From Tomitella biformata AHU 1821 (lineage in GTDB: Bacteria > Actinomycetota > Actinomycetes > Mycobacteriales > Mycobacteriaceae): 49,876 nt of DNA. Each line of letters starts with the position of its first letter. Position 1 is the first letter of the stretch. A program made the position numbers and the translations under genes. The stretch covers positions 1 to 49,876 of the forward strand of contig NZ_BAVQ01000082.1 in NCBI RefSeq assembly GCF_000524475.1, written 5' to 3'. A model generated the notes under the pieces. That model saw only the letters and a list, made by a program, of their open reading frames with translations. It had not been told where the DNA came from and ran no database searches. Positions 6,989-16,586 of the stretch are shown in pieces.

Positions 6989-8350
6989 TTACACCGTCGC
7001 CCGCTTCCCCGTGACCGGTTCCGCGAGCCCCTCCTCGTCGACGATCTGCTGCGCCCGCTCGATCGTCTCCTCCAAACTGGCGCCCAGCCGCTTTCCGGGC
7101 GTGAACGTGGCGGGCAGGCTAACCAGCCCGTTGATGATCGCGATGGACTCGTAGTGGACGGCGGTCTCCGGATCGCAGTAGAAATCGGGCAGGCGCTCGA
7201 GCACCGCGGCCATCATCCGCTTGTAGATCACTCGGGCGACATTCGAGCCGATGCACCGGTGGATGCCCAGGCCGAAGGACGTGTGCCGGTTCCCGTGGCG
7301 GTCGAAATCGATGGTGTCCGGATCGGGGAACACGCTCGGCGAGCGGTTGGCCATGGCCCACGAGAGCCAGAGCCGCTCGCCCTCCTTGAACTGCACGCCG
7401 TTGATCTCGACGTCCTTACTGAAGGTGCGGCCATCGCCCTGGGCCGGCGTGAAGTACCGGAGGAACTCCTCGGTCGCCGGGTCCAGGAGGGTGTCGATCT
7501 CATCGCACAGCCGGGCCCGCTGCGCCGGATTCTCAGACAGCCACAGCAGTGACTGGGCTGTGAGCGCCGTGGTGGTGTCGAAGCCACCGCCGACCAATAA
7601 CGCCGCGGTGGCCCTGATCGAGTCGTCGTTCAGAGGCTGCCCGTTGACGGGCGACTGGATCAGCGCGTTCAGCAGGCCGGGGCGCGGATCCTTCCGGATC
7701 TCCTGCGCCGAGGCCATCAGGGCCATGGTGCTCTCCTGCATCAGCTTCCGGACCCGCTGGAAGTCGGGCGAGTGCGGCGGTGTGTAGACATAGGCGTGCG
7801 CCGGCTCGTTGTGGATCACCCAGTCCGCCAGCGGCAGACCAAGCAGTCCCATGGTGACGACGGCGGGCACGATGTTCGCCAAATCGTGGACGAAGTCGAT
7901 CGAGCCGCTCTCGATCTTCTCGTCGATGCAGGCCCGCACCAGGTCGTCGATCACCGGGAACCACCGGGCCACGGCCGCGGGCGAGAGGTACGGGTTGAGG
8001 ATCTTCCGGTAGTCCGTCTGCTCCGGCGGGTCCAACTCCAAGAAGGACGGGGCGGTGAAGGGCCCGGCCATCGGGATGTGCGGGATGCTGATGCCCTTGT
8101 ATCCGTTCACGGAGCCATCGTGGTCCCGGAAGCTGGTGACGGCGTCGGACCGGCGGGCGATGGCGAAAAGCTCGTCGATGCCGCTGGCCACCCAGTGCCC
8201 GTCATAGGAGTCGCTCCAGGCCACCGGGCACTTGGCGTGGAGTTCGTGGGTCTTCTCCAGGAATTCGTCGCGAAAACCGGGACTGTGCCGCTCAAAGTTG
8301 ATCGGGCACTTCTTCAAGTCTTCGACGTTGTAGGCATCGTCTTGGGTCAT
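6989..8350 (-). CDS. Cytochrome P450
   Basis: This 453-aa soluble bacterial P450 has the heme loop FGLGIHRCIG with the axial thiolate at Cys366, the I-helix oxygen-activation motif GGGFDTTT and the K-helix ExxR as EEFLR. There is no membrane anchor. It is the last gene of the amidohydrolase-ALDH-ferredoxin-P450 unit and is preceded by GGAGA, with the 3Fe-4S ferredoxin 63 nt upstream as its likely electron donor. No ferredoxin reductase is in the window, so one must be supplied from elsewhere. It probably hydroxylates an alicyclic or aromatic substrate of the pathway. The CYP family number cannot be assigned without a search. Confidence 0.95.
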   Translation of the reverse strand: MTQDDAYNVEDLKKCPINFERHSPGFRDEFLEKTHELHAKCPVAWSDSYDGHWVASGIDELFAIARRSDAVTSFRDHDGSVNGYKGISIPHIPMAGPFTAPSFLELDPPEQTDYRKILNPYLSPAAVARWFPVIDDLVRACIDEKIESGSIDFVHDLANIVPAVVTMGLLGLPLADWVIHNEPAHAYVYTPPHSPDFQRVRKLMQESTMALMASAQEIRKDPRPGLLNALIQSPVNGQPLNDDSIRATAALLVGGGFDTTTALTAQSLLWLSENPAQRARLCDEIDTLLDPATEEFLRYFTPAQGDGRTFSKDVEINGVQFKEGERLWLSWAMANRSPSVFPDPDTIDFDRHGNRHTSFGLGIHRCIGSNVARVIYKRMMAAVLERLPDFYCDPETAVHYESIAIINGLVSLPATFTPGKRLGASLEETIERAQQIVDEEGLAEPVTGKRATV

Positions 8351-8413
8351 GATTTTCTCCGAGGTGCGTTGGGCGGCCGCTCTTGGGCGGTGCCAGCGGA
8401 CAGGGTGGCAACG

Positions 8414-8632
8414 TCAAGCCGGGGCGTCGGCGCTCTCGCGGACTTCCACGATCGCGCGTTCCGGGCAGGATCCCAGCGCCTCGCGGGCCGAGGCCTCGAG
8501 CTCGGCGGGCACGTCGCCGCCGTTCATCGCGAAAGCGTGGCCGTCCTCGTCTCGCAATTCGAATACGCCCGGCGCGACCATCGAGCAGATGGTGTGGCCC
8601 TGGCACAGGCTCTGATCGACATGGACCTTCAT
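8414..8632 (-). CDS. 3Fe-4S ferredoxin, P450 redox partner
   Basis: This 72-aa ferredoxin has C10-x2-H13-x2-C16 and a distant C56-P. The fourth ligand of a 4Fe-4S site is replaced by His13, as in the small actinobacterial 3Fe-4S ferredoxins that serve P450s. AAGGAGA precedes the ATG. It lies 13 nt after the aldehyde dehydrogenase and just before the P450, which supports an electron-transfer partnership. It is cytosolic. Confidence 0.93.
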   Translation of the reverse strand: MKVHVDQSLCQGHTICSMVAPGVFELRDEDGHAFAMNGGDVPAELEASAREALGSCPERAIVEVRESADAPA

Positions 8633-8645
8633 CGTGTTATCTCCT

Positions 8646-10118
8646 TCACAGTGCCGCGAGCCGTCGTGCGGGCCGCGCGATGGTCTTGACCTCGAGGAAC
8701 TCCTCGAGCCCCTCGACCCCCCACTCGCGGCCGATGCCGCTCTGCTTATAGCCGCCGAACGGCGCGGTCTGGTGGTTCCAGGTGGTGCCGTTGACGCCGA
8801 TGGCCCCCGCCCGCATGCCGCGCACGATGCGCATTGCGCGGTCGAGGTCCGGGCTCCACACCCCGCCAGACAGGCCGTAGATGGTGCTGTTGGAGATCCG
8901 CACCGCCTCGGCGTCGTCCTCGAACGGCAGGATCGTCAGGAGCGGCCCGAAGATCTCCTCTTGCGGGATCGTGGACAGCGGGTCCACGTCCGTGAGCACG
9001 GTGGGCTCGACCCAATACCCCTTCTCGAATCGGTCACTCGCGTTGCCGCCGGTCACCACGCGGCCGGTCTGCTTGGCGATCTCGTAGTAGAGAAGCACCG
9101 ACTCGTACTGGCGCTTGTTCGCCACCGGCCCCATGTAGTTCGCGGGGTCGTTGGGATCGCCCCACGGCAGATTCTCGGCCGCGCCGACCGCGATCTCCAC
9201 CGCCTCGGCGAGGCGGGAGCGCGGGACCAGCAGCCGCGACGAGACCCCGCAGCCCTGGCCGGCGTGGCTGCAAGTCCCTGCGGTGACTCGAGGAATGATC
9301 GAGGCGAAATCGGCGTCCTCGAGCAAGATCGTGGCGGACTTGCCGCCGAGCTCCAAGCCGAGGCGTTTCACCGTCGGCGCGGCGGCCGCCATGATCCGCC
9401 GGCCGGTGACCGTGGAGCCGGTGAAGGTGATCGCATCGACCTCCGGGTGGGAGGTCAACAGCGCCGCGACGTCGTTGTCGTCGGTGGTGACGATGTTGAC
9501 GACACCGGCCGGAATGTCGGTGTGGTCGAAAATCGCCCGGCCGATCTCCAGGGTGTTCCAGGGGGTGTCCGGCGCGGGCTTGAGCACCACGGTGCACCCC
9601 GCCGCGAGCGCCGCGGCGAGCTTGCCCAGCGCCAGGTAGAAGGGGTAGTTCCAGGGGGTGATCGCGGCGACGACGCCGGCCGCCTCCCGGCGAATGATTC
9701 GGTGCGCGCCCTCGTCCCCGGCGATCGGGGTGATGACGCTCTCGAACTCATAGGTCTCGAGCAGATCGATGTAGTGACTGACCATATCGATCGCACGGTC
9801 CAGCATCACGTCGTAGGTGAGGGCGATCGGCGAGCCCGCCTCGGCGATGAGCATCGGTCGGAGCACCTCCGAGTTTTTGCGCAGCGCGGTCTGCAGCTGG
9901 ATCAGGCACCGGCGGCGCAGCTCCGTGTCGACGGACCACGAGGTGGTGTCGAACGCCCTGCGGGCCGCGCGGATCGCCTGCTCGACATCCGCCCGAGTCG
10001 CTCGAGGGACGACGCCGATGACCTGCTCGTTGGCGGGGTTGATGTTGTCATAGACGCCGCCGTCTCCAGCGGGGACGAGAGCTCCGTCGATCAGCATGCG
10101 GTGTTCAGAGTTGCTCAT
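8646..10118 (-). CDS. Aldehyde dehydrogenase (NAD(P)-dependent)
   Basis: This is a 490-aa ALDH-superfamily enzyme. The nucleotide site FTGSTVTGR, the general-base segment LELGGKS and the nucleophile Cys290 in GQGCG are all present, so it should be active, oxidising an aldehyde to an acid. The frame is open upstream to 10325, but the ATG at 10118 has AAGGGA in front and starts the family's usual length, so the upstream extension is not used. Its place between the amidohydrolase and the P450/ferredoxin pair suggests it oxidises an aldehyde from P450 or alcohol dehydrogenase action. Confidence 0.93.
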   Translation of the reverse strand: MSNSEHRMLIDGALVPAGDGGVYDNINPANEQVIGVVPRATRADVEQAIRAARRAFDTTSWSVDTELRRRCLIQLQTALRKNSEVLRPMLIAEAGSPIALTYDVMLDRAIDMVSHYIDLLETYEFESVITPIAGDEGAHRIIRREAAGVVAAITPWNYPFYLALGKLAAALAAGCTVVLKPAPDTPWNTLEIGRAIFDHTDIPAGVVNIVTTDDNDVAALLTSHPEVDAITFTGSTVTGRRIMAAAAPTVKRLGLELGGKSATILLEDADFASIIPRVTAGTCSHAGQGCGVSSRLLVPRSRLAEAVEIAVGAAENLPWGDPNDPANYMGPVANKRQYESVLLYYEIAKQTGRVVTGGNASDRFEKGYWVEPTVLTDVDPLSTIPQEEIFGPLLTILPFEDDAEAVRISNSTIYGLSGGVWSPDLDRAMRIVRGMRAGAIGVNGTTWNHQTAPFGGYKQSGIGREWGVEGLEEFLEVKTIARPARRLAAL

Positions 10119-10208
10119 ATGCGATTTCCCTTGAAGATTGGTTGTCTGCCACTGCTCTGCCCTCGCGCCCCACCGCAGAGCGCACTTGGACTGGGGTTCG
10201 TGACCGCG

Positions 10209-10256
10209 TCTGCGATGCCACGGATCTCCGCCGTAGGGCGACCGTGGCATCGCAGA
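10209..10256 (-). terminator. Hairpin between amidohydrolase and ALDH genes, terminator or attenuator
   Basis: A 15-bp perfect inverted repeat (10209-10223 with 10242-10256) has an 18-nt loop and lies 20 nt past the amidohydrolase stop codon. If it terminates partially, it would set a lower level for the ALDH, ferredoxin and P450 genes than for the amidohydrolase. Confidence 0.55.
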
Positions 10257-10275
10257 GCGCAGTCCTGCTGGTGGG

Positions 10276-11523
10276 TTAGGCCCCGACGATGATCTGGGGA
10301 CGCTTATGCGCGGTCGCCACCACACTGGTGTCCCAGTTGGGATCGCGGGCGCGGAGCGCGCCCACCGTCGCCTGTTCGCGCGAGATATGCGCGAACGGAT
10401 CGTACTTGAAGTGCTTCATCGCGTTCAGGTGCGTGACCTTGTTGATCTGCTCGTCCGAGAGCTGCTTCATATAACGCATGACGCCCTCGGGGGACTCTGG
10501 CCACATCGTGTCGGAGTGCGGGTAATCGCACTCCCACGTGACGTTGTCGATATTGAGGCGGTGGAGGTTGTCGATACCGACCTCGTCGTCGATGAAGCAG
10601 GTGATGACGTTCGAGTTGAAGAGCTCGGACGGCAGGCGCCCCTGCAGGTCCATGCCCGACCAGTGCTGCGTGTGCTGGTACAGGTAGTCGAGGCGCTCCA
10701 GGAAGTACGGCACCCAGCCGATGCCACCCTCGGACAGTGCGACCTTGAGGTTGGGGAACTTCAGGAAGAGCCGGCTCCACACCAGGTCCGCCGCGGCCTC
10801 GAAGGAGCCGATCGGAGACAGCGAGTAGATCAGCTCCACCGGCGCGTCGGGCGAGGTCGTCGGCGCCTTCGAGTTGGAGCCGATGTGCATGCAGACAACG
10901 GTGCCCTCCTCCTCGCAGGCCCGCCAGAACGGATCCCAGTGCTCCTGGTAGATGCTGGGCAGGCCCAGGTCGTAGGGGTTGGAGGTGAAGGTGACCGCGT
11001 GGCAGCCCTTCCGCGCCATCCGGCGGATCTCCTCGGCGGCCAGTTCCGGATCCCACAGGATGGGGATCGCGAGCGGGATGAAGCGGCCCGGGTAGGTGCC
11101 GGCCCACTCGTCGACGTGCCAGTCGTTGTACGCGCGGACCATCGCCGCCGACTGGTCGCGGTCGCCGTTCTCCAGGAAGAGGGCTCCCGAGAAACGCACG
11201 AACGACGGGAAGCACATCGAGCCCAGCATGCCGTTGACGTCCATGTCCTTGACGCGCGAGTGGATGTCGTAGACGCCGGGTCGCATCTCCTCCCGGCAGA
11301 CCGGGTCCATGCCCCACTCCGACTTGGGGCGGCCCACGACGGCCTGCACGGCCGGGTTAAGCACGACGGCGTCGCCGTATACCCACGCCATAGTGCCGTC
11401 ATCCCGGGTGACGAAGCGCGGCGCCGCGTCAACGTATTTCTTGGGCAGTCGCCCCTCGAACAAGTGGGTCGGCTCGATCACGTGATCGTCCGTGCTCACC
11501 AGAATCAGGTCTTCAGTCCTCAT
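10276..11523 (-). CDS. Amidohydrolase family protein (amidohydrolase_2, TIM-barrel)
   Basis: This 415-aa metal-dependent hydrolase or decarboxylase of the amidohydrolase-2 family begins LILVSTDDHVIEP, where D-x-H stands for the usual HxH/DxH metal pair. MHIGSN supplies a further His and WECDYPHSDTMWP the late Asp region. GGAGAGG before the ATG at 11523 selects this start over 11589. Relatives cleave C-C, C-N or carboxyl groups of aromatic or cyclic intermediates. They are frequent partners of P450s and Rieske oxygenases in actinobacterial catabolic clusters. It is the first gene of its operon. A second family member ends at the right edge of the window. Confidence 0.88.
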   Translation of the reverse strand: MRTEDLILVSTDDHVIEPTHLFEGRLPKKYVDAAPRFVTRDDGTMAWVYGDAVVLNPAVQAVVGRPKSEWGMDPVCREEMRPGVYDIHSRVKDMDVNGMLGSMCFPSFVRFSGALFLENGDRDQSAAMVRAYNDWHVDEWAGTYPGRFIPLAIPILWDPELAAEEIRRMARKGCHAVTFTSNPYDLGLPSIYQEHWDPFWRACEEEGTVVCMHIGSNSKAPTTSPDAPVELIYSLSPIGSFEAAADLVWSRLFLKFPNLKVALSEGGIGWVPYFLERLDYLYQHTQHWSGMDLQGRLPSELFNSNVITCFIDDEVGIDNLHRLNIDNVTWECDYPHSDTMWPESPEGVMRYMKQLSDEQINKVTHLNAMKHFKYDPFAHISREQATVGALRARDPNWDTSVVATAHKRPQIIVGA

Positions 11524-11902
11524 CGGATACCTCTCCGTAGGCCAATTTCGGATGACTCGCATGAATTGGGAGTTAAGCAGCGCTTTCAAAGTCTCTTACC
11601 TCGATGCCACAGTAACTACCAGGCGATACGTCACAAATTAATCACTTCAGCTCACTTTGTCAATGGCTTGACGCGAACTGCTGCGAGAGGCCCTGGCCGA
11701 GCCGGGACGCCGCGGGCGCATTCCACAACCAACTCCCCCACCTCATGAAAATCACTGGAGCGCAAGGAAGTTGGTGACGCGCGGCCGCCGTCGGCCCTCG
11801 ACACCGCCGCTGGCCCCGGCACCAGACATGCCTCTAGCCGGCCATGGCGGCGAGGCAGACTATCTCCTCAACACCATGACCGGCTGCGTCGCGGCCGCGC
11901 GA
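11524..11902. other. Intergenic region between amidohydrolase and TetR genes
   Basis: This 379-nt region holds the operon promoter described above at its left end. The right part is GC-rich and non-coding; the frames crossing it are antisense to TetR or lack family features. No clear terminator for the TetR gene is seen. Confidence 0.6.
11635..11663 (-). promoter_or_regulatory. Promoter of the amidohydrolase-ALDH-ferredoxin-P450 operon
   Basis: Read on the minus strand, TTGACA (11663-11658) and TAATTT (11640-11635) are separated by exactly 17 nt, giving a sigma-70-type promoter about 112 nt before the ATG. The local AT content is well above its surroundings. Confidence 0.6.
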
Positions 11903-12685
11903 CTACTTGACGGGGGGACCGCTCCGCTTGAGTTGGCTCGGCGTCTTCCGCTCGCCCAGCGAGGCCTTGATCGCCTCGGTCGCCGGCCCGATCGGCGCCA
12001 CCAAGCCCGCGGTGTAGAACTGCACCATGTCCTCGAGCAGGATCTCGATCGGCAACGGCAATTTCTCGCCGGAGGCCAACACCGCCTGGTAGCGGGCCAG
12101 GGTGTGCACCGTGCCCGTGAGCATCTGCATGCAGCGCTCCTCCAAGATCTCGTCGGAGAGATCGGCCAGCAACCGCCTCAGCAGGCCCAGCACGGTGCTG
12201 GCGCTGGCAGAGGGGATGATGATGCTGCTACTCGGGTTCAGCCGCGAATAGCCGCCGTTCTCGAGGATGTAGTGGGACATGAAGGCCAGGTAATGATTGC
12301 CCTCCTCCAGGTGGCTCGCCAGCGGGGAGACGAAAAGGCGCACCAGGTCCGAGATGCTCGGCTGGCCACGCATCAGCAGGTCCGCCAGCATCTCGACGCG
12401 GCATTCCTCGCTGGCCTCGGCGCGATACGCGATGATCTCGTCGACGAGGGTCTCCCTGTCGCCGAAGTGGTACTGCACCACCGCGTGGTTCTTCTGGCCG
12501 GCGGCGATACCGATGTCCCGAAGCGCGACGGCGGCGATGCCGCGATGGGCGAACAACTCCTCGGCGGTGCTCATCAGGAGCAGTCGGGTGGCGTCGCCGC
12601 GGGTGTTCACCCGCTCCTTGCCTGCGGCCGACCGCCTGCCGCCATTGCCACTCGAGGTCGTCCTGTCAGCTGGTGTCACTGGCAT
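11903..12685 (-). CDS. TetR family transcriptional regulator
   Basis: In this 260-aa protein the TetR HTH follows an N-terminal extension of about 30 residues. TRLLLMSTAEELFAHRG, VALRDIGIAAG and VVQYHFGDRETLVDEI are the three characteristic helices (about residues 32-85). The rest is a ligand-binding helical bundle. CAGGTGA precedes the ATG. The 9-mer TCACCTGAG occurs at the start region (12689) and again at 12754, possibly part of an operator. The gene sits between the TauD-like gene and the amidohydrolase operon, either of which may be its target. Confidence 0.9.
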   Translation of the reverse strand: MPVTPADRTTSSGNGGRRSAAGKERVNTRGDATRLLLMSTAEELFAHRGIAAVALRDIGIAAGQKNHAVVQYHFGDRETLVDEIIAYRAEASEECRVEMLADLLMRGQPSISDLVRLFVSPLASHLEEGNHYLAFMSHYILENGGYSRLNPSSSIIIPSASASTVLGLLRRLLADLSDEILEERCMQMLTGTVHTLARYQAVLASGEKLPLPIEILLEDMVQFYTAGLVAPIGPATEAIKASLGERKTPSQLKRSGPPVK

Positions 12686-12909
12686 ATTTCACCTGAGGAC
12701 AACGTCACTATGGAAAATTGTCCCCGCCTCCCTATCGTCCGAATTAGTCGATATCACCTGAGAAACCAACGGGCACAGAGAATTTCCCAGGGCCTCCTCG
12801 CGAACCCACCACCCGGTGCAACCCAACTCGACCGCCGTTGACGATACCGTAATTTCGCCAGACGAGCTTAATCACCGGGTGGTGGCCCGCCCCTAGGCCT
12901 GGGAATGTG

Positions 12910-13755
12910 TCATTCGGTGGGCTCCTCCCCGACCAGCGTGCAGCGGATCATCTCCCGCGCCGAGCCCTCCTCATAGGGCTGCACGCAGTGCAGCATGCCG
13001 GGGTTGTCCCAGATGACGGTGTCGCCCACCGACCACTCATGGCTGTACACGCGATCCGGGGTGGTCGCCCGCGCGACGAGGTCGTCCAGATACGCCCGCC
13101 CCTCCGCGACGTCCATCCCGGGGATGTGGTCCGTGGTGCCGCCGATGATCAGGGACGGCCGGCCCTCACGGTGTCGCCACACCAGCGGATGCTCGCGGCT
13201 CTGCATCTGCGCCCATGACGCCTCCTGCTCCGGCGTCGGGTTGGTGAAGACCCGGCGGCGCGACCCGGCGACCGAGTGCACCACCCGCAGCGCCGAGAGC
13301 CTCGCCTGCTCGTCCGCGTCGAGGCCTGCGAAGAACGCGCGGGTGCTGGCGAACGCCGTCTGGCCGCCGGTCTCCGACTTGACGGCGCAGGTCAGGATCG
13401 TCGCGGGCGAGGGGTTCAGGTGGATTGGCAGGGTGCAGCCGTCCATGTGCCAGTTGAAGGTGCCCGCGACGGTCTCTTGGCCGCCGTTCTTCTTCGGATC
13501 CATCGACACCCGCTGCACGCCGGGCTCGTTATACATCTCGCCGTTCGTGCGGTCCAGGGTGCCGAGGCGCTCGCTGAACTGGGTTTGGGTCTCCGGGGTG
13601 AACCCGACGCCGCGGAACAACAGCACGCCGTGCTCGCGCAGCGCCGCCCAGATCTGGGCGGGCACTGACTCGTCGCCCAGCAGCCGGTCGAGATCGACCC
13701 CGGTGATCTCCGCGCCCATCGACTCGGTGAGCCTGGTGGTGGTCAAGGTACTCAT
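12910..13755 (-). CDS. TauD/TfdA-family 2-oxoglutarate/Fe(II) dioxygenase
   Basis: This 281-aa protein has the facial triad His103-x-Asp105 (in NWHMDG) and His256 (MLHCVQPY), followed by an Arg (267 or 271) for the 2-oxoglutarate carboxylate. GLLFRG-type and GETVAG-type segments are typical of taurine, 2,4-D and alkylsulfatase dioxygenases. The ATG at 13755 has GGGAGGA in front, so the 23 extra upstream codons are not used. It would hydroxylate a substrate carbon with decarboxylation of 2-oxoglutarate, often releasing an ether, sulfate or sulfonate group. It follows the binding-protein gene of importer 1 after a hairpin. Confidence 0.9.
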   Translation of the reverse strand: MSTLTTTRLTESMGAEITGVDLDRLLGDESVPAQIWAALREHGVLLFRGVGFTPETQTQFSERLGTLDRTNGEMYNEPGVQRVSMDPKKNGGQETVAGTFNWHMDGCTLPIHLNPSPATILTCAVKSETGGQTAFASTRAFFAGLDADEQARLSALRVVHSVAGSRRRVFTNPTPEQEASWAQMQSREHPLVWRHREGRPSLIIGGTTDHIPGMDVAEGRAYLDDLVARATTPDRVYSHEWSVGDTVIWDNPGMLHCVQPYEEGSAREMIRCTLVGEEPTE

Positions 13756-13857
13756 GAAACGCTTCCTCCCTAACGAGATGAACCGGGCACTGCGCCGGGC
13801 GCGGGCCCGAACTGGGCAGGCCATCCTCGGCCGGCCCAGTCCTAGAAATCTGGGTTG

Positions 13858-13893
13858 CGCTGGTGGGCCGGGGCGGACCCCGGCCCACCAGCG
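13858..13893 (-). terminator. Hairpin terminator after the importer 1 binding-protein gene
   Basis: A perfect 16-bp stem (13858-13873 with 13878-13893) has a CGGA loop and begins 6 nt past the stop codon at 13900. It would stop or reduce read-through into the TauD-like gene. Confidence 0.75.
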
Positions 13894-13899
13894 GTCATG

Positions 13900-15456
13900 C
13901 TAGTTCAGCCACACCTTCTCGAAGTCCCAGGCGGCGCCCGAGCCGGTGGACACGATGTGGACACCGTGGACGCTGGTGTCCGCGGTCAGGTAGGAGCCGA
14001 TGTACTGCCAGTTCCGGACCGGCGCGTCACGGGAGACCTCGAAGTTGGCCACCTCGTAGGCGGCGTCGACCTCGGCCTTGTCATTCGAGGAGCGGGTCAG
14101 CTCAAGTGCCTCGTCCACCTTCGGGTTGGAGTAACCGGTGGCGTTCTGCGGACCATCCGTGTGGAACAGGTCATACATCAGGTCCCGTGACGGGGACATG
14201 TAGGTGGTGGTCAGCAACTGGTACTCCCCCTGGCGCTGCTTGCCCAGGAGCACGGGGGCGTCCAGCGGCTCGATCTTGACGGTCAGGCCCTTGATCTTCT
14301 GCAACTGCGCCTGGAGCATCTGCGAGGTCTGCTCCATGACCGGGAAGCCGGCATACGTCGTCAGGGTCAGGTTCTCGCTCGTCTTGCCCGAGCGGGTGAG
14401 GTAGTCGTCGAACTTCTTCTGCGCCTCGGTCAGGTCCAGCTTCGGGTACGCGGCTGCGGTGTCTGTGGGCAGGTACGCCTTGGCGGTCGTGGTCTGGGTG
14501 CCCAGCGCCGCCACCATCTGGTCGGCGTCGATCGCGGCCAGGAGCGCGCTCCGCAGTCCCTCGTCCTGCAGGCTCGCGTCCTTGTAGTTGAAGATCACGC
14601 CACTACCGCCGATGACCTCGGACTCATAGGAGTTGAATCCGTTGTCCTCCATCTTCTGGATGTCCAGGGCACTCGAGAGGGGCGTCATCAGGACCTCCCC
14701 GCTGATCACCGCGTTCATCTTCTGCTCCTCAGAGCTGATGAGCTTGACGGTGAGCGCGTCGAGATAGGGCAGGTTCTCCTCGAAGTAGGTGGGGTTGCGC
14801 ACCAGCTGCATCTCGGAGTTGCGCACCCACTCCTTCATGATGAACGGGCCGGCGCCCACGGGCTTGCTGCCCACCTCGGCGCCCGCCGCCGCGATCGCGG
14901 TGGGCGAGCCGATGGCGCCCATCCCCCGCACCAGCTGCCAGGGCAGCTGGAAGTTGGCCTGCTCGACGGTCATGTTCACGGTCAGCGGGTCCACCGCCTC
15001 CCACGTCATGCCCTGGGTGACGCTCGCGACGGGCGAGAGCGTGGCGGGGTCCTTGATGCGGTCCCAGTTGAAGACCACGGCATCCGCGTCGAACGGGGTG
15101 CCATCGCTGAACTCCACGCCCGGACGCAGCTTCAGCGTCCAGTTCTTGCCATCCGAGCTCTCGAAGGACTCCGCCATATAGGGCGTGAACTTCCCGGCCT
15201 CGGCGTCATAGCGCATCAGCGTGCCGAAGACGGGCGCGCAGCGGTGATAGGCGACGAGGCCACAGTTCGCGGGGTCCATCGACTGCGTCTCGCCGGTCAT
15301 CCCGTAGGCCAGCGTGCCGCCGGACTGGGGCTCGCCGCCCGACTCCCCGCCGGTGGCGCCGGACGACGAGCAACTCGCCAGGGTCACACCCGCCACGATC
15401 ACTGCCGCGAGGGATCCCAGGACCCGTCGCGATCTCGTACCTGTTTTCTTGTGCAA
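13900..15456 (-). CDS. Importer 1: ABC solute-binding lipoprotein (family 5, peptide/opine/nickel type)
   Basis: The protein (about 518 aa) is exported and lipid-anchored. RR-x-x-LGSLAAVIVAGVTLASC gives a signal peptide and lipobox with Cys34 (numbered from the ATG at 15471). After that come GGTLAYGMTGETQSMDP and FSDGTPFDADAVVFNWDRI, hallmarks of the family-5 fold. The AAGGAG that would be the ribosome site lies inside the first codons of the ATG reading and is correctly spaced (6 nt) from a TTG at 15456, so I prefer TTG. The gene ends the permease-permease-ATPase-ATPase-SBP unit. The ligand could be a peptide, glycoside or other bulky solute. Confidence 0.92.
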   Translation of the reverse strand: MHKKTGTRSRRVLGSLAAVIVAGVTLASCSSSGATGGESGGEPQSGGTLAYGMTGETQSMDPANCGLVAYHRCAPVFGTLMRYDAEAGKFTPYMAESFESSDGKNWTLKLRPGVEFSDGTPFDADAVVFNWDRIKDPATLSPVASVTQGMTWEAVDPLTVNMTVEQANFQLPWQLVRGMGAIGSPTAIAAAGAEVGSKPVGAGPFIMKEWVRNSEMQLVRNPTYFEENLPYLDALTVKLISSEEQKMNAVISGEVLMTPLSSALDIQKMEDNGFNSYESEVIGGSGVIFNYKDASLQDEGLRSALLAAIDADQMVAALGTQTTTAKAYLPTDTAAAYPKLDLTEAQKKFDDYLTRSGKTSENLTLTTYAGFPVMEQTSQMLQAQLQKIKGLTVKIEPLDAPVLLGKQRQGEYQLLTTTYMSPSRDLMYDLFHTDGPQNATGYSNPKVDEALELTRSSNDKAEVDAAYEVANFEVSRDAPVRNWQYIGSYLTADTSVHGVHIVSTGSGAAWDFEKVWLN

Positions 15457-15578
15457 GTCGAACTCCTTCATCGGTGTCGCCCGTGCCGTCCGTTCACACG
15501 GGCCGGAGCAGGTCGTTGGGAATAGTGCGCGCCGCAGGGTGTCCGGGCACTTCGCCGGCTGCGGAAGTGGTGCGCCCG

Positions 15579-16585
<1,007 letters not shown>

Positions 16586-16586
<1 letters not shown>

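Noticed and set aside
8634-10292. 552-aa open frame on the plus strand
   Set aside because: It is antisense to the aldehyde dehydrogenase, whose motifs and ribosome site are clear; the translation has no recognisable domain.
10306-11748. 480-aa open frame on the plus strand
   Set aside because: It is antisense to the amidohydrolase and made of Arg/Val/His-rich sequence.
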